Positions 30,499 through 40,359 of a stretch of 64,000 nt of DNA are shown here, piece after piece. The position numbers and the translations under genes were made by a program. Source of the DNA: Flavobacteriales bacterium (GTDB lineage Bacteria > Bacteroidota > Bacteroidia > Flavobacteriales_G > Salibacteraceae). The notes under the pieces are model-generated. The model made no database searches and was not told where the DNA came from. It was given only the letters and a program-made list of their open reading frames with translations. The stretch is taken from assembly GCA_003499525.1 (NCBI GenBank), contig DNTB01000069.1, forward strand, positions 1-64,000, given 5' to 3'. Position 1 is the first letter of the stretch; each line of letters starts with the position of its first letter.

Positions 30499-33087
30499 AT
30501 GGAGATTGACCTGAAAAATACTGCGACCAAAACGAAGGTTGAAGAGGAAATAACAGAACAGAAAAGAACGTATGAATATGATGAGATTCTAAAAGCATCT
30601 ACTGAATACTTCAAGGGTGATGAACTAGCCGCTAACGTATGGCTTAATAAATATGCAATGAAAGACTCTGTGGGTAACATTTATGAAATGACCCCAGATG
30701 ACATGCACAAAAGATTAGCCAAAGAAATTGCACGAATAGAGGCCAAATATCCCAACCCAATGTCTGAAGAGCAGGTTTACAATCTGCTAAAGGATTTTAA
30801 ATACATCGTACCGCAGGGAGGACCAATGACCGGTATTGGTAACGATTATCAAATCGCATCACTTTCAAATTGCTTCGTTATCGGGAACAAAGGAGAATCA
30901 GATTCATACGGTGGTGTGATGAAAATTGATCAGGAGCAGGTGCAATTGATGAAAAGAAGAGGAGGAGTCGGTCATGACCTGTCGCATATTCGTCCAACAG
31001 GTAGTCCAGTTATGAACAGTGCTTTAACAAGTACAGGTGTAGTTCCCTTTATGGAACGATATTCCAACTCCACCAGAGAGGTAGCTCAAGACGGTCGTAG
31101 AGGTGCACTCATGTTGAGTATCTCCATCAAACATCCTGATTCTGAGAGGTTTATCGATGCAAAAATGGACGGCACTAAGGTTACAGGTGCTAATGTTTCC
31201 GTTCGTATCGATGATGAGTTTATGCGTGCCGTTGTAAACAATGAAACCTATACACAGCAGTATCCCCTGGAATCAGATAACCCAAAGTATGTAAACAAGA
31301 TTGACGCAAGAAAGCTATGGGAGAAAATCGTGCATAATGCATGGAAATCGGCAGAACCAGGAATTCTATTCTGGGATACAGTAACCCGTGAGTCCATTCC
31401 GGATCGTTATGCTGATTTAGGTTTTAAGACGGTTTCAACCAATCCTTGTGGCGAAATACCACTTTGTCCCTATGATAGCTGCCGTCTTCTTGCAATAAAT
31501 CTTTTCTCATATGTAAAAGATCCGTTTACCAGCAAAGCAGAGTTTGATTTCCCAAAGTTCAAAAAGCACGCAGGAATAGCACAGCGAATAATGGATGACA
31601 TCGTCGATTTGGAGTTAGAGAAAATCGATAGAATCATTGAGAAAATTGAAAACGACCCCGAAGAGGAAGAAATCAAGTATACCGAATTACGTCTTTGGAA
31701 AAATATTAGAGAAAAGGCAGAGCAGGGAAGAAGAACCGGAGTAGGAATTACTGCAGAAGGAGATATGCTTGCGGCTTTAGGGATTACCTACGGTTCCGAT
31801 GAGTCTATTTTCTTTTCAGAAAAAGTACACCGAAATCTGGCATTAAGTGCCTACAGAAGTTCAGTAGAAATGGCGAAAGACAGAGGCTCGTTTCCTATTT
31901 ATGATGCTGAGCGAGAACGAACGAATCCGTTTGTTCAAAGAATAAAAAAGCACGATCCGGCCTTATACAATGAAATGGAAGAATATGGACGTAGAAATAT
32001 TGCACTTCTTACCATTGCTCCAACCGGCACAACCAGTATGATGACTCAAACCACATCAGGACTAGAACCTGCGTTCATGGTAGCCTATAAACGACGTAGA
32101 AAGGTCAATCCCAATGATAAGAATGTCCGTATTGACTTTATAGACGAAGTTGGAGATTCCTGGGAAGAGTATCAGGTATTCCACCATAAATTCAAGGATT
32201 GGTTGTCTGCAAATGGCCATGATATTGAAACGGTCCAGACGTATTCTGATGAGGAGTTGAAGAAGCTTATTGAAGCTTCTCCATATCACCATGCAACAGC
32301 CAATGACGTTGATTGGGTTCAAAAAGTGAAACTTCAGGGAAAGGTGCAGAAGTGGGTAGACCACTCCATAAGTGTAACCGTCAACGTACCAAATGAAGTC
32401 ACAGAAGAACTCGTTGGAAAAATTTACCAAACGGGATGGGAAAGCGGCTGTAAAGGAATTACGGTATACCGAGATGGTTCCCGATCAGGAGTTCTGGTTT
32501 CATCAGAAGACAAAAAGAAGCCCGAAGAATCACAATTTGGCGAAACTCAAGCGCCTAAAAGACCAAAGACTCTTGATGCTGAGGTAGTACGTTTTATGAA
32601 TAACGATGAGAAATGGATTGCTGTAATTGGAATCTATAAAAATCGTCCGTATGAAATCTTTACCGGAAAAGCAGAAGATTCTTTCTTCCTGCCGAAATGG
32701 GTAGAAAATGGGCAGGTCATAAAAAACAAAGAAGACGAAAAAACACGTTACGATTTTCGATATCAAGATAAAGAAGGCTACAAGGTCACTATAGAAGGTC
32801 TTTCAAGAGCATTTGATAAGGAGTTCTGGAACTATGCAAAGCTAATTTCTGGTGTTTTGCGACATGGAATGCCATTGCCCTTTGTAGTGCATATGGTTAG
32901 TAACCTTCATCTGAAAGATGAGTCTTTAAACACCTGGAAAAACGGTGTGGTTAGATCGCTGAAAAAATTTATAGAGGACGGATCTGTTCCAGTGGACAAG
33001 ATTTGTTCTAAATGTGGCGATGAGTCTCTGGTTTACGAAGAAGGATGTCTGGTTTGTAAATCATGTGGACATTCTAAATGTGGATAG
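30499..33087 (+). CDS. nrdJ: Adenosylcobalamin-dependent (class II) ribonucleoside-diphosphate reductase
   Basis: 862 aa enzyme that makes deoxynucleotides without oxygen dependence, using coenzyme B12 to start the radical. Active-site segments are seen: SNCFVI near 123-128 with the first redox Cys, NPCGEIPL near 314-321 with the thiyl Cys and the Glu, and APTGTTSM. The last 27 residues hold a zinc-ribbon-like set of cysteines (C836, C839, C850, C853, C856, C861) that should re-reduce the active site. No nrdA/nrdB genes are in view. A possible attenuator lies in its leader and a strong terminator follows. Confidence 0.95.
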   Translation: MEIDLKNTATKTKVEEEITEQKRTYEYDEILKASTEYFKGDELAANVWLNKYAMKDSVGNIYEMTPDDMHKRLAKEIARIEAKYPNPMSEEQVYNLLKDFKYIVPQGGPMTGIGNDYQIASLSNCFVIGNKGESDSYGGVMKIDQEQVQLMKRRGGVGHDLSHIRPTGSPVMNSALTSTGVVPFMERYSNSTREVAQDGRRGALMLSISIKHPDSERFIDAKMDGTKVTGANVSVRIDDEFMRAVVNNETYTQQYPLESDNPKYVNKIDARKLWEKIVHNAWKSAEPGILFWDTVTRESIPDRYADLGFKTVSTNPCGEIPLCPYDSCRLLAINLFSYVKDPFTSKAEFDFPKFKKHAGIAQRIMDDIVDLELEKIDRIIEKIENDPEEEEIKYTELRLWKNIREKAEQGRRTGVGITAEGDMLAALGITYGSDESIFFSEKVHRNLALSAYRSSVEMAKDRGSFPIYDAERERTNPFVQRIKKHDPALYNEMEEYGRRNIALLTIAPTGTTSMMTQTTSGLEPAFMVAYKRRRKVNPNDKNVRIDFIDEVGDSWEEYQVFHHKFKDWLSANGHDIETVQTYSDEELKKLIEASPYHHATANDVDWVQKVKLQGKVQKWVDHSISVTVNVPNEVTEELVGKIYQTGWESGCKGITVYRDGSRSGVLVSSEDKKKPEESQFGETQAPKRPKTLDAEVVRFMNNDEKWIAVIGIYKNRPYEIFTGKAEDSFFLPKWVENGQVIKNKEDEKTRYDFRYQDKEGYKVTIEGLSRAFDKEFWNYAKLISGVLRHGMPLPFVVHMVSNLHLKDESLNTWKNGVVRSLKKFIEDGSVPVDKICSKCGDESLVYEEGCLVCKSCGHSKCG

Positions 33088-33110
33088 TATATAATTGCTA
33101 GTTGTTTTTC

Positions 33111-33140
33111 AAAGAGAGTCCTTTTGGATTCTCTTTTTTT
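33111..33140 (+). terminator. Intrinsic terminator after nrdJ
   Basis: AAAGAGAGTCC pairs with GGATTCTCTTT around TTTT, followed by seven T (33134-33140). About 24 bases after the nrdJ stop and just before the mechanosensitive channel gene. Confidence 0.85.
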
Positions 33141-33164
33141 GTACTTCATTATTTTGCTTTAATT

Positions 33165-34454
33165 ATGAATGATAGAGCATTGAAACTTTCAACCTGGATT
33201 GCCCAACAGCTTGAAAACAGTGGGCTTGGCGAACAATCAGCTTCTTTTGTCAGCGATTCCATTTTATTCATTGTTTTAATAATCGCAGCATGGATATTGT
33301 ATCGAACAGTGCTTTTTGCATTAAGAAGAATACTGATCCCCATATTTCAACGATCCAAGAATCAGTTTGATGACCTGCTTATTAAGTACAAATTTTTTCG
33401 ACGGCTTTCGTATTTAGCACCGGCAGTACTCATCTACTACATGGTGGATGAGACCTTAGCACATTATCCGTTTTTAGTTTCCTCCATTCTCAAAGGGCTT
33501 GAGGTCTATTTCATAGTACTCTCTGTAATAATTATAGACAGTATTTTGTCTACGATAAATGATTATTACAATCGATATGAATTTGCTAAAGACCATCCCA
33601 TCAGGGGACTCATACAGGTTGTAAAGATCATCATCTATGTATTCGGTTTTCTCATTGTCCTTGCCACACTCATTCAGAGAGATGTTAGTTCCCTTTTCAT
33701 AAGTCTTGGAACTCTATCGGCTGTATTGATGCTCATATTCCGTGATCCAATCCTTGGTTTTGTGGGAGGGTTGCAATTGATTTTCAATAGAATGTTGTCT
33801 ATTGGAGACTGGATATCCATGCCGAAGTTTGGTGCAGATGGAGTAGTGCTCGAGATAAACCTCACAACGGTAAAGGTGCAAAACTGGGATAAAACCATTG
33901 TCACTATTCCAACCTACAGCCTTATTTCAGATTCTTTTCAAAACTGGCGGGGGATGGAAGAGTCAGGAGGAAGAAGAATTAAAAGATCCATCATCCTCGA
34001 TATGGACAGTATTAAATTCTGCACACCGGATATGTTGGAAGAGTTTAAAAAATACGAAGTTTTAAAAGAATATCTTTTTAAGAAAGAAGAAGAGCTAAAT
34101 AACTGGAATTCAAAACATAACATTGATTCCACGATATTGGTAAACGGGCGCAGACAGACTAACGTAGGAGTTTTTCGGGCTTATCTTGAAGCTTACCTTC
34201 ATAGAAGATCAGATTTGAGGAAGGATATGACGTTTATGGTCCGTCAATTAGAACCTACTGATAAAGGGCTTCCCATTCAGATATATGTTTTCACTAAAAC
34301 TACCGCTTGGATTGAATATGAAGGTATACAAGCGGATATATTCGATCACATTTTGTCGGTAATTCCTCACTTTGGATTGAGAACGTTTCAATTTCCCAGC
34401 GGAAGAAGTTTGGATTCCGTTTTTAGGCAAGATCATCGGGCTTCGACAAGCTGA
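33165..34454 (+). CDS. MscS-family mechanosensitive ion channel (YbdG-like)
   Basis: 429 aa inner-membrane channel that opens on osmotic downshift. Several membrane segments in the first half lead to the pore helix region (GTLSAVLMLIFRDPILGFVGGL split over TM3), then the beta domain with SIGDWISMPKFGADGVVLEI and the C-terminal domain. NWRGMEESGGRRIKRS is typical of the YbdG/MscM branch. The ATG at 33165 is chosen because the longer frame begins inside the nrdJ terminator. Overlaps the DUF1801 gene's end by 22 bases. Confidence 0.9.
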   Translation: MNDRALKLSTWIAQQLENSGLGEQSASFVSDSILFIVLIIAAWILYRTVLFALRRILIPIFQRSKNQFDDLLIKYKFFRRLSYLAPAVLIYYMVDETLAHYPFLVSSILKGLEVYFIVLSVIIIDSILSTINDYYNRYEFAKDHPIRGLIQVVKIIIYVFGFLIVLATLIQRDVSSLFISLGTLSAVLMLIFRDPILGFVGGLQLIFNRMLSIGDWISMPKFGADGVVLEINLTTVKVQNWDKTIVTIPTYSLISDSFQNWRGMEESGGRRIKRSIILDMDSIKFCTPDMLEEFKKYEVLKEYLFKKEEELNNWNSKHNIDSTILVNGRRQTNVGVFRAYLEAYLHRRSDLRKDMTFMVRQLEPTDKGLPIQIYVFTKTTAWIEYEGIQADIFDHILSVIPHFGLRTFQFPSGRSLDSVFRQDHRASTS

Positions 34455-34786
34455 ACAGCCTCTGCCAAAAGATCATGTATGGTATCAACCGGAATATCCC
34501 GTTCTGGATTGATTGTAAAAATCTTCATTCTCTTCCTGTTTCCCTTTTCCAGAACGGGGTTGGCAATTTTACCACCATCGACAAACCCGATGTAGGCCAA
34601 TTTTTTGTTTTTATGTTGCCATAGGTAACAGATGTTTTTATCACCTATCATAAAAAAGGGGACACTGTATTTGTAAGCCTCATGAAATCTTTCATCAAAA
34701 TCAAGGATGATTTTTTCCAGAGCCAGGAAGCATCCCTGCATGGGTTCAGAAAGACCAGAGTAAAAACTATACAGATTTTCATCCAT
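34433..34786 (-). CDS. DUF1801 (YdhG-like) family protein
   Basis: 117 aa. The frataxin-like fold of the DUF1801 group is suggested by the N-terminal helix, FHEAYKYSVPFFMIGDKNICYLW and KLAYIGFVDGGKI. Role unknown. It starts three bases after the stop of the ABC permease gene, so it is probably its operon partner. Confidence 0.8.
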   Translation of the reverse strand: MDENLYSFYSGLSEPMQGCFLALEKIILDFDERFHEAYKYSVPFFMIGDKNICYLWQHKNKKLAYIGFVDGGKIANPVLEKGNRKRMKIFTINPERDIPVDTIHDLLAEAVQLVEAR

Positions 34787-34789
34787 GGC

Positions 34790-36028
34790 TTATTCGTATC
34801 TCAAGGATTCGATAGGGTCAAGAAGAGAGGCTTTCCGTGCCGGGTAATATCCTGCTGTAATGCCAACAAATAGCGAAAGAACGATACCAAGAAAAATCCA
34901 GAGCCAGGGGATAAAAAATGAGGTGCCAATGGCCAGGCTAACCACATTACCTATCGCAATACCAAGAATAATTCCTGATACTCCTCCTATTGCGCAAATC
35001 AGAATAGCTTCTGTCAAAAACTGATTTCGTATGGCGGTAATTCGAGCTCCAATGGCTTTCCTTATGCCTATTTCTCTGGTCCTTTCGGTTACCGAAACCA
35101 GCATAATATTCATGAGCCCTATCGCTGCCCCGAAAAGTGTGATAACAGCTATCATCGCGGCAACCAGTGTTACCATGCTCAGGTTAGATATGAGTTGTTC
35201 CGATATGGAATCACTTCTTCTGATCAGAAATGAACTCTCGCTTTTTAGGTCGTCTTTCCTCATACCACGAAATACACCCTCGGCATCATTGACCACTTCG
35301 TTAAGAAGTTCGGGAGAGGGAACACTCACTGAGATGGTATAGGCCATGCCCGGATACGAAAAATATTGGCGTGCAGAAAGGAGTGGAATAAGGATATTCC
35401 GATCACCACTGAAGCCAATGGAGCTTCCCTTTTCTTTGAGCACACCTATTACGGTGTAGCTGAGGTTGTTTACTGAAATAATTTCACCGACCACTTTGTC
35501 TCGATCTTGAAAAAGTAGTTCCTTGATTTCGGATCCAATCACTGCGATTCTCATGTCGGATTCGAGTTCTCTTTTACTGAAATTTCTTCCAGACTCCAGT
35601 TCGTAACCATTGGTTTTCAAGTAGTTCTCATCGGTACCAAAAACGGTGATGTTAGGATTGGTTTCCTCATCTTTATATCGTGCAATGGCTATTCCAGTAG
35701 GACGACAAGCTACAGAAACTACTGCTCGTTCCTCAAACAACTCCTTGAACATAGCAGCTTCACGAAACTTGATGGGCGGTTGGGGCTTGAGTCTTTTACC
35801 GTCTAAAGTTTTATGTGCAAAATTGACAGCTACAATGGAAAAACTGTTGGCTCCAAGGGTAGCAAATTGCTCCCCAATCGAATTCTTGAGTGCGTCAACA
35901 GCGGTGAGAATGCCTACTAAAGCGGTGATTCCAATGGCGATAATCAGAACCGTCAGAATACTTCTGAGCAAGTGTGTTCTGACCGATTGCCATGCAACTT
36001 TTATATCTTCTATTAGTAATCCAAACAT
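34790..36028 (-). CDS. MacB-type ABC transporter permease
   Basis: 412 aa: one N-terminal membrane segment (about 19-41), a large periplasmic MacB_PCD domain (about 45-250), then three membrane segments with the FtsX-type ARITAIRNQFLTEA and PARKASLLDPIESLRYE at the end. It exports substrates across the periplasm together with an ATPase, a membrane-fusion protein and TolC; none of these is adjacent. The ATG at 36028 fits the family and follows a -7 box; a GTG at 36046 lies inside that box. Confidence 0.9.
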   Translation of the reverse strand: MFGLLIEDIKVAWQSVRTHLLRSILTVLIIAIGITALVGILTAVDALKNSIGEQFATLGANSFSIVAVNFAHKTLDGKRLKPQPPIKFREAAMFKELFEERAVVSVACRPTGIAIARYKDEETNPNITVFGTDENYLKTNGYELESGRNFSKRELESDMRIAVIGSEIKELLFQDRDKVVGEIISVNNLSYTVIGVLKEKGSSIGFSGDRNILIPLLSARQYFSYPGMAYTISVSVPSPELLNEVVNDAEGVFRGMRKDDLKSESSFLIRRSDSISEQLISNLSMVTLVAAMIAVITLFGAAIGLMNIMLVSVTERTREIGIRKAIGARITAIRNQFLTEAILICAIGGVSGIILGIAIGNVVSLAIGTSFFIPWLWIFLGIVLSLFVGITAGYYPARKASLLDPIESLRYE

Positions 36029-36045
36029 CCATTCAGGATAATGCA

Positions 36046-36053
36046 CAAATTTA
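36046..36053 (-). promoter_or_regulatory. -7 box of the ABC permease gene
   Basis: Minus-strand TAAATTTG, exact TAnnTTTG, 17 bases before the ATG at 36028. It decides between the two possible starts. Confidence 0.55.
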
Positions 36054-36103
36054 TTGCACGTTGTTTGGATTGGAGCTCAATATGTGATGAGCTGAAAAAA
36101 GGA

Positions 36104-37675
36104 TCAATCAAGGTACGACTGCAGAACTCTTTGGGAACCCCGGACATAATCAGTATTGTCTCCCATCGCGGATTGGTTCTTCAGGTCAAGTACTGCTTCG
36201 AAAACAGGATCGTCTCCAGGATAATTGAGTTCAATGATTCTGGCTTTGTTATCATCAGTAGCTCCTGCAACAAACAGAACAGTTTTGTTTGAACCGAAAT
36301 TGAAAATACTTCCAAATTCTTCAGAATAGGTTTCAGTTCCCCTAATTCGTCCGTAAGTCCAGTTTTGATAAACTCTTTGAAGTCCTTCGTCGATGACGTA
36401 CTCAACGGCTCTGGAATATTGACCAGTTCCACCAAAGAATCGATTCAAGCCATTGTCCATCACCATAAGGTGTCCATTATTCATTATCATGATCGAGCTC
36501 TGTCCCCAGCTCCATTCGAAATCAGGACGAAAAAAATTTCCTTGCTGCACATTTTCAGGAAGTACGGAAGGATTCTGCTTACCATCGGTGGCCGCAAGCA
36601 AGAAAGGCTCTGTTTCAGCTCCCGATCCATTCGGTCCTGCTGCTCCCCAGTCTTTGTGAGGAGCCAATATCCAAACGAGGTTTCCCTGATCGTCGAGCTT
36701 CACTATTCCCTGGTTTCTACCGGAAACTATAATTCCATTATCAGCTTCACTAGCCCATAAGGCATTGATATCAAACCAATTAGACCCTCCGTCTACAAGG
36801 GCTGTTCTGTCGACATCCAGCACTTGTGTGAGGTCCCATTCCTTGACCACACTAGACCCAGACAATTCGATAACATGGTCTTTTACCGATTCTACAAAAC
36901 CTTGTGAAGAGTTTATGGTCTTTCCTGATTTTGTCACACCCAAAAGAAAGTTTCCATTGGGCAGTTCATGAAGCACATTGCTGCTTTCAAACCCATTGAC
37001 GGATGTTTTGCTGATGGTAAATCCCATTAAGTCAAACTTATATATGCTATTGTCACTTATACAATAAACTTCATTCGAAGGATTGATTCGAATGGGACTA
37101 CTTATTTCGGTATTTTCCGAAAGATCAAGTAGCCATCGTATTTCACCTTCATTGTCAAAGATTATGGGCACGCTTCTCTGTTGCTTTGGATCAGCAGAAC
37201 GGGCAATCTGAACTTCAGCAAAATGCAGGCCTGGTTCCATCAGGTTATTGATTTTTGTTGTGATATTTATAGAAGGTAATTCCTCTGGCAGAGCGGGAGT
37301 AGTTATGCTTATGGTATCGATAGCATACAAGCCGTCAACGTTGGATACCCGCAGAGCAATTTTGTTATCCCGATTAGCATACAACCCAATAACATCGACC
37401 TCGATCGTTGTTCCCAATCCGGTTCCAGCATTCTTTATGATTGTTGCACCTGCTACATGTGCATAATCTATTTTGATAAACCGATTTCTGGCTTTCAATT
37501 TAATTTTTGCGGTTAACGGGCAGATGCCGGAGGGATTTAACGTTACCTGAGGTTCGCCTTCAATTAGCTCGGAAAGATTCTTTTCAGATGAAGGATTTTG
37601 CGGCTTTTCTTCCTCACAGGAGTATAGACCGGCCATTAAAAAGAGTGAAAGAATGAAATAAGTAGATATTTTCAT
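36104..37675 (-). CDS. Arylsulfotransferase (ASST)-like lipoprotein, probably altered active site
   Basis: 523 aa with a lipobox ending at Cys20, an acidic linker, an N-terminal beta domain and then a beta-propeller of the ASST family (IVSGRNQGIVKLDDQGNLVW split by turns, YSRAVEYVID). ASST transfers sulfate between phenols by way of a sulfo-histidine. Where I recall family histidines (DWxH, GRHQ, WGQH), this protein reads NWFD (299-302), GRNQ (319-322) and WGQS (390-393). It is therefore probably not a sulfotransferase in the usual sense. Single gene, divergent from nadA. Confidence 0.8.
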   Translation of the reverse strand: MKISTYFILSLFLMAGLYSCEEEKPQNPSSEKNLSELIEGEPQVTLNPSGICPLTAKIKLKARNRFIKIDYAHVAGATIIKNAGTGLGTTIEVDVIGLYANRDNKIALRVSNVDGLYAIDTISITTPALPEELPSINITTKINNLMEPGLHFAEVQIARSADPKQQRSVPIIFDNEGEIRWLLDLSENTEISSPIRINPSNEVYCISDNSIYKFDLMGFTISKTSVNGFESSNVLHELPNGNFLLGVTKSGKTINSSQGFVESVKDHVIELSGSSVVKEWDLTQVLDVDRTALVDGGSNWFDINALWASEADNGIIVSGRNQGIVKLDDQGNLVWILAPHKDWGAAGPNGSGAETEPFLLAATDGKQNPSVLPENVQQGNFFRPDFEWSWGQSSIMIMNNGHLMVMDNGLNRFFGGTGQYSRAVEYVIDEGLQRVYQNWTYGRIRGTETYSEEFGSIFNFGSNKTVLFVAGATDDNKARIIELNYPGDDPVFEAVLDLKNQSAMGDNTDYVRGSQRVLQSYLD

Positions 37676-37780
37676 GAAATCCTTAAATCTGAGAATTGGA
37701 CGTCGAAAATACCACTTTTAGCAGTGCATGTCCACCGTCTAGTACTACGTTAATTACTGATTCACTCAGGGTCTATATGC

Positions 37781-37788
37781 TACCTTTG
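37781..37788 (+). promoter_or_regulatory. -7 box of nadA-nadB, four bases before the ATG
   Basis: TACCTTTG, exact TAnnTTTG, then CGGG and the nadA ATG. Leaderless message likely. No TTG at the -33 distance. Confidence 0.6.
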
Positions 37789-37792
37789 CGGG

Positions 37793-38716
37793 ATGAATTT
37801 TATCAAGGAGATTAATCAGCTCAGGAAAGATAAGAATGCGGTTATATTGGCGCACTATTATCAGATTCCTGAAATACAGGACATAGCTGATTTTGTAGGG
37901 GACAGCCTCGATTTATCAAAAAAAGCATCAAGCACTGACGCTGACATCATTGTTTTTGCAGGAGTACATTTCATGGCCGAAACTGCCAAGATCCTGAATC
38001 CTGGCAAGAAGGTTTTACTGCCTGATCTGGAAGCTGGATGTTCACTGGCCGACTCCTGTCCGGCTGAGGATTTTGGAACTTTCAAGGCCCTATATCCTGA
38101 TCACAAGGTGGTTTCTTATATCAATTGTACTGCTGAGGTAAAAGCGCTTTCAGATATAATATGCACTTCTTCCAACGCTATAAGTATTGTTAAATCCTTT
38201 CCAAAGGATCAACCTTTGATTTTTGCTCCTGATAAAAATCTTGGACGTTTTGTCGCTAAAGAGTCGGGACGTGATCTTTTGCTATGGGATGGAGCCTGTA
38301 TAGTTCATGAATCTTTTTCCATGGATGAAATTCTGAAACTGGTTAAAAAATTCCCTCAGGCGAAAATTATTGCCCATCCCGAATCCAAGCAAGATGTTCT
38401 CAATATTGCACATTTTGTAGGTTCAACATCTAAACTTTTAGCTTTTGTCCGCGAAAGCAACGCGCCTGAGTTCATTGTTGCCACTGAAACAGGAATTCTT
38501 CATCAAATGAAAAAAGAGAATCCGACCAAGGTTTTTGTCGCTGCTCCAGTTGATGCTAAAGATAATTGCTCGTGCCAGGAGTGTCCCTACATGAAAATGA
38601 ATACCATGGAGAAGTTGTATCTCTGTTTGAAAGATGAATCACCAGAAATACAGCTCTCTGACCAACTCATAAAAGAAGCGCATTCACCGATCGAAAAAAT
38701 GCTTGCCCTTTCCTAA
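37793..38716 (+). CDS. nadA: Quinolinate synthase
   Basis: Condenses iminoaspartate with dihydroxyacetone phosphate to quinolinate in NAD synthesis, using a [4Fe-4S] cluster. 307 aa. AHYYQIPEIQDIADFVGDSL is the family start; cluster cysteines are probably C83, C169 and one of C259, C261 and C264. Its stop overlaps the nadB start by one base (TAATG), so the two partners are translated together. A nadC gene is not in the window. Confidence 0.97.
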   Translation: MNFIKEINQLRKDKNAVILAHYYQIPEIQDIADFVGDSLDLSKKASSTDADIIVFAGVHFMAETAKILNPGKKVLLPDLEAGCSLADSCPAEDFGTFKALYPDHKVVSYINCTAEVKALSDIICTSSNAISIVKSFPKDQPLIFAPDKNLGRFVAKESGRDLLLWDGACIVHESFSMDEILKLVKKFPQAKIIAHPESKQDVLNIAHFVGSTSKLLAFVRESNAPEFIVATETGILHQMKKENPTKVFVAAPVDAKDNCSCQECPYMKMNTMEKLYLCLKDESPEIQLSDQLIKEAHSPIEKMLALS

Positions 38717-40275
38717 TGTTGAAGACAGATTATTTGATCATTGGATCTGGAATTGCCGGACTCAGTCTAGCGGTTAAATTGTCAGAACGCTATCCCGAAC
38801 GAGATATTTGTATCGTTACCAAAGGCGATCGTGATGAATCGAATACCAAATATGCTCAGGGAGGGATGGCTGTGGTAACAGACGTTTTAACTGATTCTTT
38901 TGAAAAACATATTCAGGATACGTTTTCAGCGGGAGCGAAAGAAGGGGATATTAATGTCATTAGGAATATTGTTGAGCAGGCACCGGACCGGCTCAAGGAA
39001 TTGGTTGAATGGGGAGTAAACTTTGACCGGTCGAGAAAGGGGGAGCTCAGCTTGGGTCGGGAAGGGGGTCATTCTGAGCATAGAATAGTGCATCATAAAG
39101 ACATTACTGGATTGGAAATTGAGAGGTCTTTGTTGTATTATGTTGAAAACCAGAAAAATATTCGAGTCTTTCAAAATGCTCACGCCATTGACCTAATCAC
39201 TGAGCACCACTTGGGCAAAAAGGTCAGGCGAGGTGACGAAATCATGTGTTTTGGATGTTACGTTTTTCTCTCCGAAGAACATAGAATCGAAGCCATAATA
39301 AGTTCAGCCACTGTCCTGGCAACTGGTGGTCTGGGACAGGTGTATCAGACTACTACTAATCCAATAATTGCCACTGGAGATGGCATCGGAATGGCGTACC
39401 GGGCCAAAGCGGAGGTGGAAGGACTGGAGTTGATACAATTCCATCCAACGGCCTTGTATCATACTGAATTGAAACCTTCTTTTCTCATTTCAGAAGCTGT
39501 TCGCGGAGCTGGGGCTTCTGTAATAAATGCAGAAGGAGAGCGGTTTTTACTGAACTACGATAAGCGAGGTGAGTTGGCACCCCGAGATATTGTCAGTAGG
39601 GCTATTGATCAGGAAATGAAGAGGACGGGTGTAGATCATGTATACTTGGATGTGACCCACATGATCGACAAGTTTATTGAAGAGTTTCCCAATATTTATT
39701 CCAAATGTCAGGAGCTTTTCATCGATCCTACTCTTCAATGGATTCCCATCGCACCCGCTGCTCATTACGCTATGGGAGGAGTTAAGATTAATTTGAAAGG
39801 CCGAACCTCACTCAAAAATTTATATGCAAATGGAGAATGTGCTTCATCTGGGCTACATGGCTCTAACCGACTGGCATCCAATAGCTTACTTGAGGCAATT
39901 GCTATCTCACACAATATATTTTTAGATCTCGAAAACGTCAATAGTATAGATACTTCTTATATGAACATACCCGATTGGTATGTTCAAAACTCATGCGAAG
40001 TACGCGAACGAGCTTTGATCGAATTCATAAGATCTGAAATTCAGCAAACCATGAGCAGATATGTTGGAATTGTGCGCTCGAATGAATTACTCAATAGAGC
40101 TTCAACCCGGTTATCAGTTCTTTATGCTGAGGTGCTGGATTTGTATAAAACATCTAATATGTCTTCGGCAATTATTGAACTAAGAAATATGATTGCGACT
40201 TCCTATCTGATTGTTGAACAGTCGCGAAAAAGAAAGCACAATTCAGGAGCTTATTTCAATTCCGATCTGGTTTAA
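38716..40275 (+). CDS. nadB: L-aspartate oxidase
   Basis: FAD enzyme that oxidises aspartate to iminoaspartate for NadA. 519 aa. The Rossmann motif GSGIAGLS is at the N-terminus, followed by NTKYAQGGMA, GREGGHSEHRIVHHKD and, near the C-terminal part of the FAD domain, GECASSGLHGSNRLASNSLLE. A helical C-terminal domain completes it. Length is normal. Second gene of nadA-nadB. Confidence 0.97.
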   Translation: MLKTDYLIIGSGIAGLSLAVKLSERYPERDICIVTKGDRDESNTKYAQGGMAVVTDVLTDSFEKHIQDTFSAGAKEGDINVIRNIVEQAPDRLKELVEWGVNFDRSRKGELSLGREGGHSEHRIVHHKDITGLEIERSLLYYVENQKNIRVFQNAHAIDLITEHHLGKKVRRGDEIMCFGCYVFLSEEHRIEAIISSATVLATGGLGQVYQTTTNPIIATGDGIGMAYRAKAEVEGLELIQFHPTALYHTELKPSFLISEAVRGAGASVINAEGERFLLNYDKRGELAPRDIVSRAIDQEMKRTGVDHVYLDVTHMIDKFIEEFPNIYSKCQELFIDPTLQWIPIAPAAHYAMGGVKINLKGRTSLKNLYANGECASSGLHGSNRLASNSLLEAIAISHNIFLDLENVNSIDTSYMNIPDWYVQNSCEVRERALIEFIRSEIQQTMSRYVGIVRSNELLNRASTRLSVLYAEVLDLYKTSNMSSAIIELRNMIATSYLIVEQSRKRKHNSGAYFNSDLV

Positions 40276-40359
40276 TTAGCTGCATAACCCGAAACTTTTT
40301 TGGTCTTGAAAATTGTATTTTCGCGCCTCATTGAAAGTATAAATCTTCAAATAAGTCCC

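Noticed and set aside
30234..30499. Canonical cobalamin riboswitch before nrdJ
   Set aside because: The conserved B12 box and core elements are not seen in the right order; the only weak box-like stretch lies after the terminator hairpin. Kept only as a general attenuator candidate.
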